Shown here: piece after piece, positions 33,850-44,462 of the stretch | Layout of the letters: each line of letters begins with the position of its first letter | Position numbering within the stretch: the first letter of the stretch is position 1 | Assembly (NCBI RefSeq): GCF_008728515.1 | Contig: NC_044976.1 | Coordinates: forward strand, 211,669,467 to 211,733,466 | Length of the DNA stretch: 64,000 nt | Reading direction: 5' to 3' | Source of the DNA: Papio anubis | Taxonomy: Eukaryota > Chordata > Mammalia > Primates > Cercopithecidae | Position numbers and translations under genes: made by a program | Notes under the pieces: generated by a model | What the model was told of the DNA's origin: nothing | The model's input: the letters and a program-made list of their open reading frames with translations, nothing else | Databases searched by the model: none

Positions 33850-34858
33850 CACACCTTAAATGATTATTAGAAATTACTAGGCAATATCTACTGGCTCTGC
33901 CCCACTTTAGGCATTCCTACTTATAAGCTGCAAAACCTGTTTTCCATCTTAAAGGGCAATACAGTCCTGGATTCTCCCAAGTATTTAACTCCTGCAGCAA
34001 AAAGGGAAATCGAGGAAATAGAATAAGCCATCTCTCAGAGGCAACTAGATTGCATAGACACCCATTATTCCATCCAGTTATTTATTTTTCCCACCAAACA
34101 CTCCCCTGGAGGGTTAATAGGACAGATGACCCCCCAGCACTGCACTTTCTAGAATGTGTTTTTTACTCACATACCAGGACTAAAACACTCTCTCCCTATA
34201 TCCGGTTACTTAGTAAAGTCATCCATTTCAGGTTGCAGACAATGTTATCAGTTGCTAGGTTATGATCCTGATATTATCAGGATTCCTTTAAGTAATAAAA
34301 GCAATTCAAAGCAGTATTGCCAGTATCTACTGATCTGCAAATAGCTCTCTCTGATTATACAAGACAAATAGAGCATGTCCTTCCTGCTGACAAACTCCTT
34401 CATTTCTTATCTTGTACTCCTGTGATCTTGCCTACAAAAATAGTTCACCCTCTCATACCTATTGCTTTAACACTGTTTACTGATGGTTCAGGTAAACATG
34501 GAAAAGCAGCAGTTTGGTGGAGACCACATAATTCCATCACTCTATCTGGGTTCACTAGCACTCAGAGAACTGAGATTGAGGCTCTGATATTGGCTCTGGA
34601 GAATTTTCCCGCTCAGCCCATCAATATAGTGATTCTGCTTACTTGGTTTATTTATTTCAGAACCTTGAGACAGCCCTAATTAAGTACACTCTGGAGCCTG
34701 CCCTGCGTGCTCTTTTTCTTCAACTTCAGCAACTGCTAGATCAACATACACATCCTATTTTTATTACACACATTCGAGCCCACGGCTCACTGCCTGGCCC
34801 ATTGGCTTATGACAATAATCAAGCAGACCTTCAGGTTATGACATCACTGCTTGACTAA
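33850..34858 (+). pseudogene. Retroviral connection domain and RNase H remnant (pol)
   Basis: After a diverged connection region, LTLFTDGSGKHGKAA (about 34468-34512) is the first RNase H Asp motif, followed by QRTEIEALILALE with the conserved Glu. The next motif, normally with D-S-x-Y, reads ILLTWFIYF and has lost its Asp. A frameshift follows near 34650. ITHIRAHGSLPGPLA at about 34762-34806 is the RNase H/integrase junction. Confidence 0.85.
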
Positions 34859-35935
34859 GCCACGCAATCACATCAATTTTTTCACCAACGCTGGAGAAAC
34901 TTATCTAAACAATTTCAACTTACCCAGAGCCTGGCTAAACAAATTACCCTATAATGTCCAGATTGCCAGTTCACAGGTACGTCCCCTCCTTCAACACATG
35001 CTAACACTAGAGGATTAGAACCTAATCAGTTATGGCAAACACATGTTACATCCCTGAATTTGGAAAACTAAGATATGTACATTTATCCATTGATACCAAC
35101 ACTCATCTAATTAGTTCACATAAGCTCTTCCTTGAGAGTCCACTCGATATGTCATCAAACACCTTTTTTTTTTTTTTTTTTTTGAGATGGAGTCTTGCTC
35201 TGTCACCCAGGCTGGAGTGCAGTGGTGCGATCTTGGCTCACTGCAAGCTCTGCCTCCCAGGTTCACACCATTCTCCTGCCTCAGCCTCCTGAGTAGCTGG
35301 GACTACATGTGCCCGCCACCACGTCCAGTCAATTTTTTTTTTTTTTTGTATTTTTACTAGAGACAGGGTTTCACCATGTTAGCCAGGATGGTCTCTATCT
35401 CCTGACCTCGTGATCTGCCCACCTCAGCCTCCCAAAGTGCTGGGATTACAGGTGTGAGCCACCACGCCCAGCCTAAGCATCTTCTTTTAACTTTTACATT
35501 TATGGGACGGTCCACAAACATTAAAACTGATAATGGTCCAGCTTATGGCAGCTCATAATTCCAACAATTTTGTCACATGTGGAATATCCAACATTCCACA
35601 GGTATCCCGTATAATCCCCAAGGACAAGTCATAGTAAAACATGCTCATTCCACTCTGAAAAATATGTTCAAAAAACAAAAAGGGGAGAGTATGGGTAAAG
35701 ACCCTGCAACACTATTGGCACAAGCCTTATTTACCCTTAATTTTTAAAATTTAGATGACAAATTTTAATCAGCTGTAGAAATGCACTTTGCTAAAACCTC
35801 TCAAGACATAAAACCTGTAGTTTTATGGAAAGATGTGAACAGTAATGTATGGTGTGGTCCAAATGAATTATTAACATGGGGAAGAGGGTATGCTTGTCTC
35901 CACACCCCCTCAGGTCCTCTTTGGATTCCAGCATG
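34763..35935 (+). pseudogene. Retroviral integrase remnant, split by an Alu (pol)
   Basis: CPDCQ near 34956-34970 is the second half of the HHCC zinc finger, with a stop just before it. After the Alu, IKTDNGPAY (about 35521-35547) holds a catalytic Asp. TGIPYNPQGQVIVKHAH carries the third acidic region with Val-Lys where the family has Glu-Arg. VLWKDVNSNVWCGPNELLTW is the C-terminal DNA-binding part. Stops and the Alu destroy function. Confidence 0.85.
35164..35473 (-). repeat. AluY-like in the integrase remnant, minus strand
   Basis: T20 tail, GAGATGGAGTCTTGCTCTG start, CGCCCAGCC end. A second T-run at 35333-35347 lies in the middle region. Flanks AAACACC and AAGCATC may be a worn target duplication. 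Confidence 0.96.
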
Positions 35936-36541
35936 ATGCATCAAACCATAGCATGGCATGGCTAGGACCCAGCCCTGTACCAGAAATGAAGAAAATAACC
36001 CTATAGGACCCACAGCCCCGGACAATGCACCTTCCTTGGACAACACAGGCCATGGACAGAATGGTGAAGAAGACAAGTCAGAAGACTGAGTGAATCCTGT
36101 TCTGGACATAGACACCATTCACTCCAGATAATTGTTCCTTACTGTGCTTTACTCATCTTTTTAAATTCTCTCACTTTACCTGCCACCTGTACCTGCTACA
36201 CTCTATTAAGCCTGTCTTCTGAATCTGCCTTTTTTCAGCCCTGTTATCTGGGCAGACACTCCCTTCCCAGCTTCCAACAACACGACTGCTTGGCTGGAAG
36301 GGGTTAACATACCCCCAGCGGGGCTCCTTAGTAACAGCACACACCAAACTGAAGTGCCAAGTAATGCCGCAGGTCACTCCTTGATTGGGAAAGAATGATG
36401 CTAATTATACTCATGATCGTCTTATGTTATTTGCTAATTCTAGGATGCAAAGCCAGAATAAGAGCAATGACCGCCTTGCCGGACAGACCTGTTGCTGCAC
36501 ACAGCTGTACGCTTCAGTCAACAGAACCCAATGCAAAAAAC
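35936..36541 (+). pseudogene. Short env remnant (transmembrane tail)
   Basis: Only about 600 bp separate integrase from the polypurine tract, far too short for env. A hydrophobic run MLIILMIVLCYLLILGC (about 36398-36448) just before the 3' LTR looks like the env transmembrane anchor. Surface subunit and fusion region are absent. Confidence 0.6.
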
Positions 36542-36555
36542 AGAAAAGGGGGAGA
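36542..36555 (+). other. Retroviral polypurine tract
   Basis: AGAAAAGGGGGAGA directly before the 3' LTR, the usual plus-strand primer position. Confidence 0.85.
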
Positions 36556-37051
36556 CGTGGGAGTTCAGTCAGGCTGGTGGGAAAAATTTTAAGATGAAGT
36601 TATAGGATATAGACACAAACCTTGGAAGGCTGGAAGGTTTTGCAAAAGTTTCAGGATAGGGTTGTGGCTAAAAGCAGCCTAATCCTTACTTTGAGTTAAC
36701 AGCTTGGGACACAGATACAAAGGAATGTAGAATATTTTATCTAAATAGCTTGTTTACTCATGTGGTCCTAAGACCAACCTTTGGTCAACCACGGTGCATA
36801 ATTGCTTTCTACTCGGGAAATCAGCAATGTCAGTTACTCTCTAGTGGTGTTTACTCAAGACCTTTGTCATTTAATCTATACTGAATAAATGTGAGCTTCA
36901 TTGGCTGATTGGTGGCTGCAACTCTTCATAGCACCTTTCTTGGTGTCTGTGAGTGGCCTGGACCGTCAGCCGGACTGACAGGCAAAATATCTATGTCAAT
37001 GTGCATCTCTCATCCGTTGCTGGGTCACGATCTGTGGGTCAGACCCCTGTA
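36556..37051 (+). repeat. 3' LTR of the provirus
   Basis: 496 bp from CGTGGGAGTTCAGTCAGG (first T mutated to C) to GGTCAGACCCCTGTA. A polyadenylation signal AATAAA lies at about 36884-36889 in TGAATAAATGTGAGC. Confidence 0.9.
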
Positions 37052-37598
37052 TACTTTCATGGCTAGAAAGGAGAGAATTCAATGCTTAGCTTCAAAGTTT
37101 CATAGGACACGCTGACTGTGTTAGGTGCTGATGCAGCTGGTGAGTTTAAGTGAAGCCAGTGCACATCTACCATTATAAAAATTGTAGGACCCTTAGGAAT
37201 TATGCTAAATCAACTCCGCCTGTGCTCTAGAAATGGACCAAAGCTGGGCTGATAGGACTTTTGAATACAGCATGACTTACTGAATATTTTAAGCCTGCTG
37301 TTGAGACCTACTGCTCAGAAAGAAAGATTCCTTTCAAAATATTACTGCTCATTGAAAATGCACCTGGTCACCCAATAGCTCTGATGAACATGGGCAAGGA
37401 AATGAATGTTGTCTACATGCCTGATAACACAACACTCATTCTGCAGCCCAGGGATCAACGAGTAATTTCTACTTTCAAGTCTTTTGGAAGGCTACATAGC
37501 TACCATAGATAGTTATTCCTCTGATAGAGCTGGGAAAATTAAATTGAAAATCCTCTGGAAAGGATTCACCATTCCAGGTACCATTAAGAACATCTGTC

Positions 37599-37897
37599 GG
37601 CCGGGCATGGTGGCTCACGCTTGTAATCCCATCACTTTGGGAGGCCAAGGTGGGTGGATCACATAAAGTCAGGAGTTCGAGACGAGCCTGGCCAACATGC
37701 CTAAACCTCGTCTCTACTAAAAATATAAAAATTAGCTGGGCATGGTGGGGCATGGTGGTGCATGCCTGTAATCCCAGCTACTTGGGAGGCTGAGGCAGGA
37801 GAATCACTTGAACCTGGGAGGTGGAGGTTGCAGTGAGCTGCCACTGCACTCTAGCCTGGGTGATGAGAGCAGAACTCCAAAACTCCACCTCAAAAAA
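37599..37897 (+). repeat. Alu in Tigger1
   Basis: GGCCGGGCATGGTGGCTCACG start. AAGAACATCTG before and AAGAACATTTG after are the target-site duplication within Tigger1. Carries an internal duplication (CATGGTGGGGCATGGTGGTGC). Confidence 0.97.
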
Positions 37898-38713
37898 AGA
37901 ACATTTGGGATTCACGGGAGAAGGTCAACATACCAACATTAATGGGAGTTTGGAAGGAGTAGATTCTAACCCTCATGGATGACTCTGAGGGGTTTAAGAC
38001 TTCAGCACAGGAAGTCACTGCAGATATGATAGAAATAACAAGAAAACTAGAATTAGAAGTGGAACCTAAAGATGTGGCTGAATTTCTGCCACCTCAGTAT
38101 AAAACCTGAATGTATGAGGAGTTGCTTCTTATGAACAAGCAAAGAAAGTGGTTGAGATGAAATATATTCCTAGTGAATATACTATGAACATTGTTGAAAT
38201 GAAAAGGATTTAGAATATTACATAAACGTAGTTGATAAAGCAGTGTAAGGGATTGAGAGGATTGACTCCAATTTTGAAAGAAGTTTTCTGGTGGATAAAA
38301 TGCTTTCAAACAGTATCATATGCTACAGAGAAATCTTTCATGAAAGGAAGTCAATTGATGTGGCCAACTCCATTGTTGTCTTATTTTAAGAGATTGTCAT
38401 AGCCACCCTAGCCTTTAGCAATCACCACCCTGATCAGTCAGCAGCCATCGACATTGAGGCAAAATCCTCTGCCAGCAAAAATCTTACATCTATATCTGAA
38501 GGCTCAGATGATTGTTATTTTCTAGCAATAAAGTATTCTTAAATTAAGGTATGCATATGTATATATATTTTACATAGTGCTGTTGCACACTTAGACTATA
38601 GTATAGTGTAAAGGTAAATTTTATATGCACTGGGAATCCAAAAAAATGTGTGTGCCTTGCTTTATTGCAGTGGTCTGGAACTAAACCTGAAATATCTTTG
38701 ATGTATGTCTATA

Positions 38714-40244
38714 GAAGCAAACACATACTGACTTCCTAGTTTTTGAAGTTCAACCCAGAGATTAGCAAGTTTGCAGAGCTCAAGTATTGAGCAAGAGTAG
38801 TTGTCATTCTCTGACCACCATATCATTATGGATTTGCAATTGGAAAGATTCCAGTGAGTAAAAAGTTTCTTGATGATTGTGTTGTTAGATTTTCTTACAG
38901 AAAAGGGTGAGAGAGAAAATCTGTAACTTAGCACCCCAGCAAGATCATGAAAGAAAATGACTTTTTCCTAAATGTATTTATTTTAAAAGATTAGTGAAGT
39001 AAGAGTGAGGGGTTTAGAGCTATATGGCTGGGGTTTGAGTTCCAGCTTTGCCACTTCCTGAAAGGTGCTCTCGGGTAAGTTACTTACCTGTGTCTCAGCT
39101 TCTTCCTTTGCAAGATAAAGTTATAAGAGTAGTATTTCCAAGAAAGAGTTACTGTGAAAATGGAATGAGGTTATACTCCTTATATGCTTAGAAAAATGCA
39201 CAGCAGAAAGCCTCAATTCATTGAAACAATTATTTCTTCTACTTACCATAGATACAAGGTAATAATTGATAGCAATAATCATTGAATTCACTGAAAAACT
39301 TCACGAAGTATAAAGCTGATAACATACGTTTAACTCTTGGAAAATGTATTATAATTCTTCATGTAATGGTTAGCCTCAACTTTGGTAAATTCAAATCTGT
39401 TCTAATGCATGGGTCCTGCTAAGCAATGCTTTATGTCACACTGAGGTAGACCAAGAAAAATTCCACATAGTTAAGCACAAGAGAAAGGAACACTAATTTA
39501 AGATAGAAGATTAAGTATAATAGCATGATCCCAAATTTTGAGAGCTATGGAGAAATAGTGGGCTGGAGAGGAGACAATATCTGTGTGTAGGTGTGGAGAG
39601 GAAGAGGAGGAGAGAGTGTTGATTTAAAAAGATGTTCTGAGAAGGTTGGCTCGTCTCCCTAAGTATCTATCCAATGACCAGGAACCTCCTGCCACTGGAT
39701 AACTAACGGAAAGATGGTGATTTTGTAATCCTCTGTGGATTGCCTCTGACGCAAATAAACGCATAAAAATCCTAAGTGTGTGAAAATGTATTTTCAAGAT
39801 ATTTGAAGTTAATCATTTGTTAAGAGAAAGATAACATCTTCATCTTGAGATTAAAGAAATAACTCAAATGATTACTATCTGAAGACATATTACTCTGTAC
39901 TGAATTTGTGTTTCCCTCTGCCTCACAGATGAAGCAATATCATCCTGAAAATACAGGTCCGGCTGATGTAAATTACATAGCGACCTGCTCTCAGGAATCT
40001 AGGAGCAGCCTATGAATTACAAAAGCATTGAAGCAATAGCAGTTTTCACTTTTTTTTGCAAGATGATCCTGATGAGGAAAGGTTTATCCTTTCACATAAA
40101 AGGGAGATGAGCCTCTTAAAATTACATAATTAAGAATAATCAATGCCGTAGGTTTTAGTATCCTTATCTACAGTAGCGTGCTTTATGAAGGTGGTAGTTT
40201 TGAGGGTGACAGAACTTTCAGTTTATATAACATAGAAAGACTAC
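38714..40244. other. Repeat-poor intron next to the PLD5 exon
   Basis: Except for one MIR, no transposon is recognised. This is the intron immediately after the exon on the coding strand, starting GTAGTC. Confidence 0.5.
39010..39235 (+). repeat. MIR SINE
   Basis: GGTTTGAGTTCCAGCTTTGCCACTTCC, CGGGTAAGTTACTTACCTG and AAATGGAATGAGG follow MIR order. Confidence 0.8.
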
Positions 40245-40372
40245 CTGTCCCAGGGATTGCCATTCCAAACCGGCACTGCCGATATACACGTGCTGTTTGT
40301 CCACGATCCAGAAGGAGGACTGCAGCCGGCCCTTGTTGTAAGCGGTCATGTTCATGTACGTCACCTCGGCTC
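40245..40372 (-). CDS. PLD5: PLD5 internal coding exon (phospholipase D-like protein)
   Basis: Read on the minus strand, this 128-bp exon has two leading bases that finish a split codon, then 42 open codons starting AEVTYMNMTAYNKG and including FWIVDKQHVYIGSAGLEW, ending SLGQ. The acceptor is ...CTCCTTGAACTCCTAG with a CTGAC branch-like motif upstream; the donor is CAG|GTAGTC, so the exon ends in phase 0. The pattern matches the first HKD-motif region of the PLD3/PLD4/PLD5 family of type II membrane phospholipase D-like proteins. Active members have HxK just before the FWVVD-like segment; here the positions read Q-S-S, so His and Lys are absent, as expected for the catalytically inactive PLD5. 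From memory of the family, PLD5 is the closest match. No other PLD5 exon was recognised in the window, which fits its very long introns. Exon number is not assignable here. Confidence 0.87.
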
Positions 40373-40965
40373 CTAGGAGTTCAAGGAGAGTCTGGTCAGC
40401 CTCTGCGTCAAGCCCTGCCTGGGCTGTCAGTCACCTACCAGCGGCAATACTCATGGTTCATCATTTGTCCCAACTGACAGTTAGGAAAGCTAAATATTTA
40501 TGTTAGTTTGGTGGAGAGAAGGGCCCCAAAGTATTATTTTGTTCCCTAAAACAACGAACACTTAAAAAAAAAAAAGAAAGAGAAAAGAAAAGCCAGGGGA
40601 AATGGCTTTTCCTTTGCATATGGCAGAGGAGGTTTTGTACATAGTGACAAGACCATGGCTTCTCAACTCAGATCTGTACTGAAATTCTAGCTCCACTTAC
40701 CATCTGGATGGTGAGATAGGTACACCATATGCAGTTTTCTTTTCTGAGTAATTTTAATACAGTTTGCCACCAATATAAGGATCAGTCTTGTTCAGTGTCA
40801 CAGCTCTCCTCAATAAGACGTTGGCCTTATTATGCTTTCTATACATTTTTCATCCTGTGACCCTTTCACTCGCCTTTACTTCTTCGTTCCTTCCCTTTAT
40901 TATTTAATCTGGGTTTGGTCTCTTCTTCGTCTTTATCTGATAGCTTTTTATTTATTTATATTTTA
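40373..40965. other. Intron immediately upstream of the exon (coding strand)
   Basis: Contains the acceptor tract and an A-run at 40564-40574. A weak MIR-like patch lies near 40645-40720. No other feature. Confidence 0.45.
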
Positions 40966-41237
40966 TTTTATTTTTGAGACAGAGTCTCATTCTGTTGTCC
41001 AGGCTAGAGTACAGTGGCGCAATCTCGGCTCACGGCAACCTCTACCTCCCAGGTTTAAGTGATTCCCTTTCCTCAGCCTCCTGAGTAGCTGGGATTACAG
41101 GCGTGTGCTACCACGCCCGGCTAATTTTTGTACTTTTGGTAGAGAGGAGGTTTTACCATGTTGGCCAGGCTGGTCTTGAACTCCTGACCTCAGGTGAACC
41201 ACTCGCCTCCGACCTTCCAAAGTGCTGGGATTACAGG
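40966..41237 (-). repeat. Alu, minus strand, 5' truncated
   Basis: TTATTTTTGAGACAGAGTCTC start with a TTTATTTATATTT tail; ends GCTGGGATTACAGG without the terminal CGGCC. Confidence 0.94.
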
Positions 41238-43329
41238 TACCTGACAGTTCTTAATTTAAGCAATGATTATTCAAGCTTTACTGAGATGCCACCTTGAATG
41301 GTTAACTAAATAACTCAGACTATTGCTAACGCCAAAAATATATTTGAAGAGCTAAATGTGACCAATTGCTTTAGGCTTCATGTGGTAGGATCCGCTGTCA
41401 AGCCTTTATGTATTACTGCCTCGAATGCATTTACAAACCTCTCAAAAGGATCATACGGTCCATTTAATGCAAGGGTATTTACATACATTTCTGCTAAAGG
41501 TCTATTCCCATGAAAAGAACAGACCTATATGCATATATTTAATGAACTAAGCTATTCTGCCTTCAGGTATTCATTATTAATGAAGACGCTGTATTCCAGG
41601 GGCTCACTTCATTGTCACAATCTTCATTACCAGAGGCACACATAAGACTGTATGCAGAAGGATACATTTCAGCCTATCAGAAAGGAAGGAGAGTAATTTA
41701 CACTATGAACCTAATGCTTAACTCTTAGGAAAATGTAACCATGCATCTAGCTTCCTTGTGGCAGGAGGATGAAAAGAGATGTTACAAGGTTGGGAGAGAA
41801 TCTCTGAGGGGAAGCCAGCAGATTTTCTCTGAGGGTAGAGCAGTTTCTTTGTCTTACAAGTAGCGGGCACATGTTTCTCTGCCTCCAGCCATCCTGGAAT
41901 AGTAACATCCAAGAAAGAGCTGCAGATCCCAGAGGAGGAACTTGGGTATGGCAGAATCTGAATGTCCAAAACGGGTAGTTACCCAGGCAGGTATGGAGAG
42001 ACCCCAATCTGCACGGAGGTGTGGCCGGCCCCACAGACACAGCCACCAGTCCTCCTCAGTAGATAAACAGGAAAGACAGTAAGTGGCTTCACAGTCTGCC
42101 CAGGGCCAGGGATCCCTGTACGAAAGCCAGCAGAGCTGTGTGTAGAGATCAAGCAATATGTAATGCTAGTAATCCCCATTTATTGAATACCTGTGCGCCC
42201 AGTGCCAAGATAGCTACGTTACAACAGTCTTATATGGCATGCTTCATTTTCCCTGTTTTAGGACACAATACATTCCTGTATGTGGTGTAAGAAAATCCAC
42301 TGAAAATATTTATGATACATCTGAAAAAATGTATATTTTTGCCTATGGTTCATGGACTATCACTTCCCCATTACAAATGATATGTTTTTCTATCTAAATA
42401 TTGATGCTCCATCTATCTCTGAAGACATATGCTTTCATCTTTATTAATATCTGGATATATATATTTAGTTATGTCTAACATGTCCCTCAGTTTATTCGAT
42501 ATTTTACTTAAGAGAATTTATATTTACAGGCACTTTTAGAATATATTTGTCCATTGGTTATAGAAATAATCTTCATCCTATTGGGTCTTTATGTAATATG
42601 TATTAGGAAGCGATGGTTAAAATATAATGCTGTCTGACTACAAAACATATTTAATGATTAAAAAGTATATAATATGCCACTTACTGCATTTGTGTGCACA
42701 ACCTAAATTTGAGTTTATTTTATATTGTTGTGTTAGAATTGCAATTAGCAAAGGCATGCAATACAGGCCTGAACATTTAGATAAAAGGGTAGAGTAATAT
42801 TTCTGTTTTTCATGCATTATATTTATGCAAATACAGACAATATAATAAATAAATCAAATTCTTTCCATTTACATTAAAAATTTGACATATTTTTATAGGA
42901 GCGATAACTTTAATTTCTACTTCTAAAATCATTTTAGGCTTTTTCTTACAACGTTGCATATTTTAAAAAATGTGTAGAATGCCATAGTTTTATAAGCACT
43001 AACAGAAATACTTCAGTTTTTTTCTATAGTTATTTTTATGACCCAGAAAACAGGGATCCTACATATTAAAGAGTTATTATGTTAAAATGACAGCAAGAGC
43101 TATGCATAAAAACCATGGAGTAATTTATGAGATCTGCTCATCAATATTCACGGTGGTTATTCAAGCTTAGCATCCACACGCAAGAGAATGCTGAAAAGCA
43201 GCCCGTTTGTCCTATTACTGTTTTCATTTTCTCCATGGGAATCACCAACTCACAAGAAACCTTTTCTAAAATTCTGTGCTAGATTATTCAGAGCCAACAA
43301 AGGCTTTGCATTACCAAATAGTTAATATG
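41238..43329. other. Repeat-poor, AT-rich intron block
   Basis: Over 2 kb without a clear transposon. 41740-42180 is nearer average composition with frames on the minus strand, but no protein family is recognised. TTTATTGAATACCTGTG at 42180 may be an L2 tail. Confidence 0.45.
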
Positions 43330-44462
43330 TTCAAAACTAATATGTAGGTGACAGTTTTTAAATCCAGTACCATTAGAAAACCACAGGTTTCAAGAAAATC
43401 ATTTTCTGTTTATATTAAGGTACAATTTACTTGTAGTAAAATTCACCCTTTTGAGCATCTAAGGGTTTTGAAAGACAGTCATGTGACCATCGCCACAATC
43501 AGAATGAAGAACAGTGTCATCCTCCCTAGGCTTCTTTTGCAGTGACTTCCTCTTCAAACCCCAGCCCTTGGCAAACACTCATCTGTTTTTTTTTCTTTTT
43601 TTGTGTGTGTGTGCCTATAGTTTTGCTTTTGTAAGAATGTCATACAAATCGAGTCACAGAGCATGCAGCCCTCTGAATCCTGCCTCTCACTTAGCATAAC
43701 GCCTGTGAGACCCATTCATGCTGTTGTGTGGAACAGTGGTTTCTCTTTGCTGTTGAGTGATATTTTATCATATGGAATGCACTACACACAACGCATGTGA
43801 GACCCATTCATGCTGTCGTGTGGAACAGCAGTTTGTTTCTCTTTGCTACTGACATTTCATTATATGGAATGCACCACATATAGCACATGTGAGACTCACT
43901 CATGCTGTTGTGTGGAACAGTGGTTTCTCTTTGCTGTTGAGTGATATTTCATTGTATGGAATGCACCACATATAGCACATGTGAGACTCACTCATACTGT
44001 TGTGTGGAACAGTGGTTTGTTTCTCTTTGCTGTTGAGTGATATTTCATGGTACGGAATGCACCACACACAATGCACGTTAGACCCATTCATGCTGTCGTG
44101 TGGAACAGTGGTTTGTTTCCCTTTGCTGTTGAGTGATATTTCATTGTATGGAATGCACCACAGTTTGCTTATCCATTCTCCAGTTGAGAAACATTTGGGT
44201 AGTTTCCGCTTACTGGTGATGACAAATAAAGCTGCTGCAAACACTCATACATACATTTTTGTGAGAATGTAGTTTTCATTTCACTTGGGTAAATACCTAG
44301 GAGTGAGATTGCTGAGTCATATGGTAAATATATGTTTAACTTTATAAGAAACTGCCAAACTGTTTACCCGAAGCGTCTGTACCAGTTTGCATTCCCACCA
44401 GCAATATCTGTTAGTCTAAGTCATTCTGTATTCTTGCCAGAACCTGGTACTACATTTATATA
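43330..44462 (-). mobile_element. Old L1 (L1M type), antisense 3' part
   Basis: TTAAGGTACAATTTACTTG, TCATGTGACCATCGCCAC, CACTTAGCATAACGCC and, beyond the tandem array, TTGCTTATCCATTCTCCAG, AATAAAGCTGCTGCAAACAC, GGGTAAATACCTAGGAGTG and GCATTCCCACCAGCAATAT. This is the reverse L1 order. The middle is expanded into a 92-bp tandem repeat. Confidence 0.85.
43705..44162. repeat. 92-bp tandem repeat, five copies, inside L1
   Basis: Unit starts at 43705, 43797, 43889, 43981 and 44077. Each begins GTGAGACYCAYTCATRCTGT and runs through GTGTGGAACAGTGG, CTTTGCTGTTGAGTGATAT and GGAATGCACCACA. Lengths are 92, 92, 92, 96 and about 86 bp. The last copy runs into normal L1 sequence, so the array came from L1 itself. 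Confidence 0.95.

Larger units (their letters stand above)
31482..37051 (+). mobile_element. Endogenous retrovirus, class II (HML/HERV-K-like), defective
   Basis: A 5.6-kb provirus inserted in the Tigger1 transposase gene. GACTTT at 31476-31481 and TACTTT at 37052-37057 give a 6-bp target duplication with one change, the size typical of betaretrovirus-like elements. Order: 5' LTR, primer site, gag remnant, unexplained GC-rich segment, reverse transcriptase, RNase H, integrase (split by an Alu), short env tail, polypurine tract, 3' LTR. Most of gag, all recognisable protease and most of env are missing. All frames carry stops or frameshifts. Subgroup not assigned from memory. Confidence 0.9.
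30560..38520 (+). pseudogene. Tigger1 transposase pseudogene, in pieces
   Basis: The coding part starts near GCCTCTAAGTTTCAAGTGAAAG and runs through the segments at 30560-31481, 37058-37598 and 37898-38520. The DDE-region text GTAGACAAAACAACC (second Asp block) and CTCATTGAAAATGCACCTGG (where the family has GACAATGC, so Asp appears as Glu) are visible. A stop (TAG at CCATTAGAAG, 31452-31461) and several indels disrupt it. It cannot make a working transposase. Confidence 0.8.
30193..38711 (+). mobile_element. Tigger1 DNA transposon, near full length, with nested insertions
   Basis: Starts CAGGCATACCTTGTG after TA (30191-30192) and ends ATATCTTTGATGTATGTCTA before TA (38712-38713), worn inverted termini of the pogo-like Tigger1. 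Internal order is preserved: GGCCTCTAAGTTTCAAGTG, GGTTGGTTCATGAGGTTTAAGG, CAACAGATTTTCAATGTAGAC, ATTACTGCTCATTGAAAATGC, CCTCATGGATGACTCTGAGG and ACATAAACGTAGTTGATAAAG. These code for a DDE transposase of the CENP-B/jerky type, here broken by stops and frameshifts. Without its insertions (Alu 30647-30952, provirus 31482-37051, Alu 37599-37897) about 2.3 kb remains, close to the usual 2.4 kb. Confidence 0.93.
1..40244 (-). other. PLD5: PLD5 intron, downstream of the exon (partial)
   Basis: This is inferred to be the intron beginning with the GTAGTC donor next to the PLD5 exon and running on the minus strand toward the window start. It contains Alus, L1s, MIR/L2 fossils, DNA transposons and one provirus, listed separately. 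I saw no second PLD5 exon and no other gene. The intron continues beyond the window. Confidence 0.75.

Noticed and set aside
41718..42179. Overlapping minus-strand frames that could be PLD5 exons
   Set aside because: No PLD-family sequence and no paired splice sites that fit; three frames overlap without preference.
43705..44162. Centromere-like satellite
   Set aside because: The unit is an internal piece of L1, and the array ends within the same L1.
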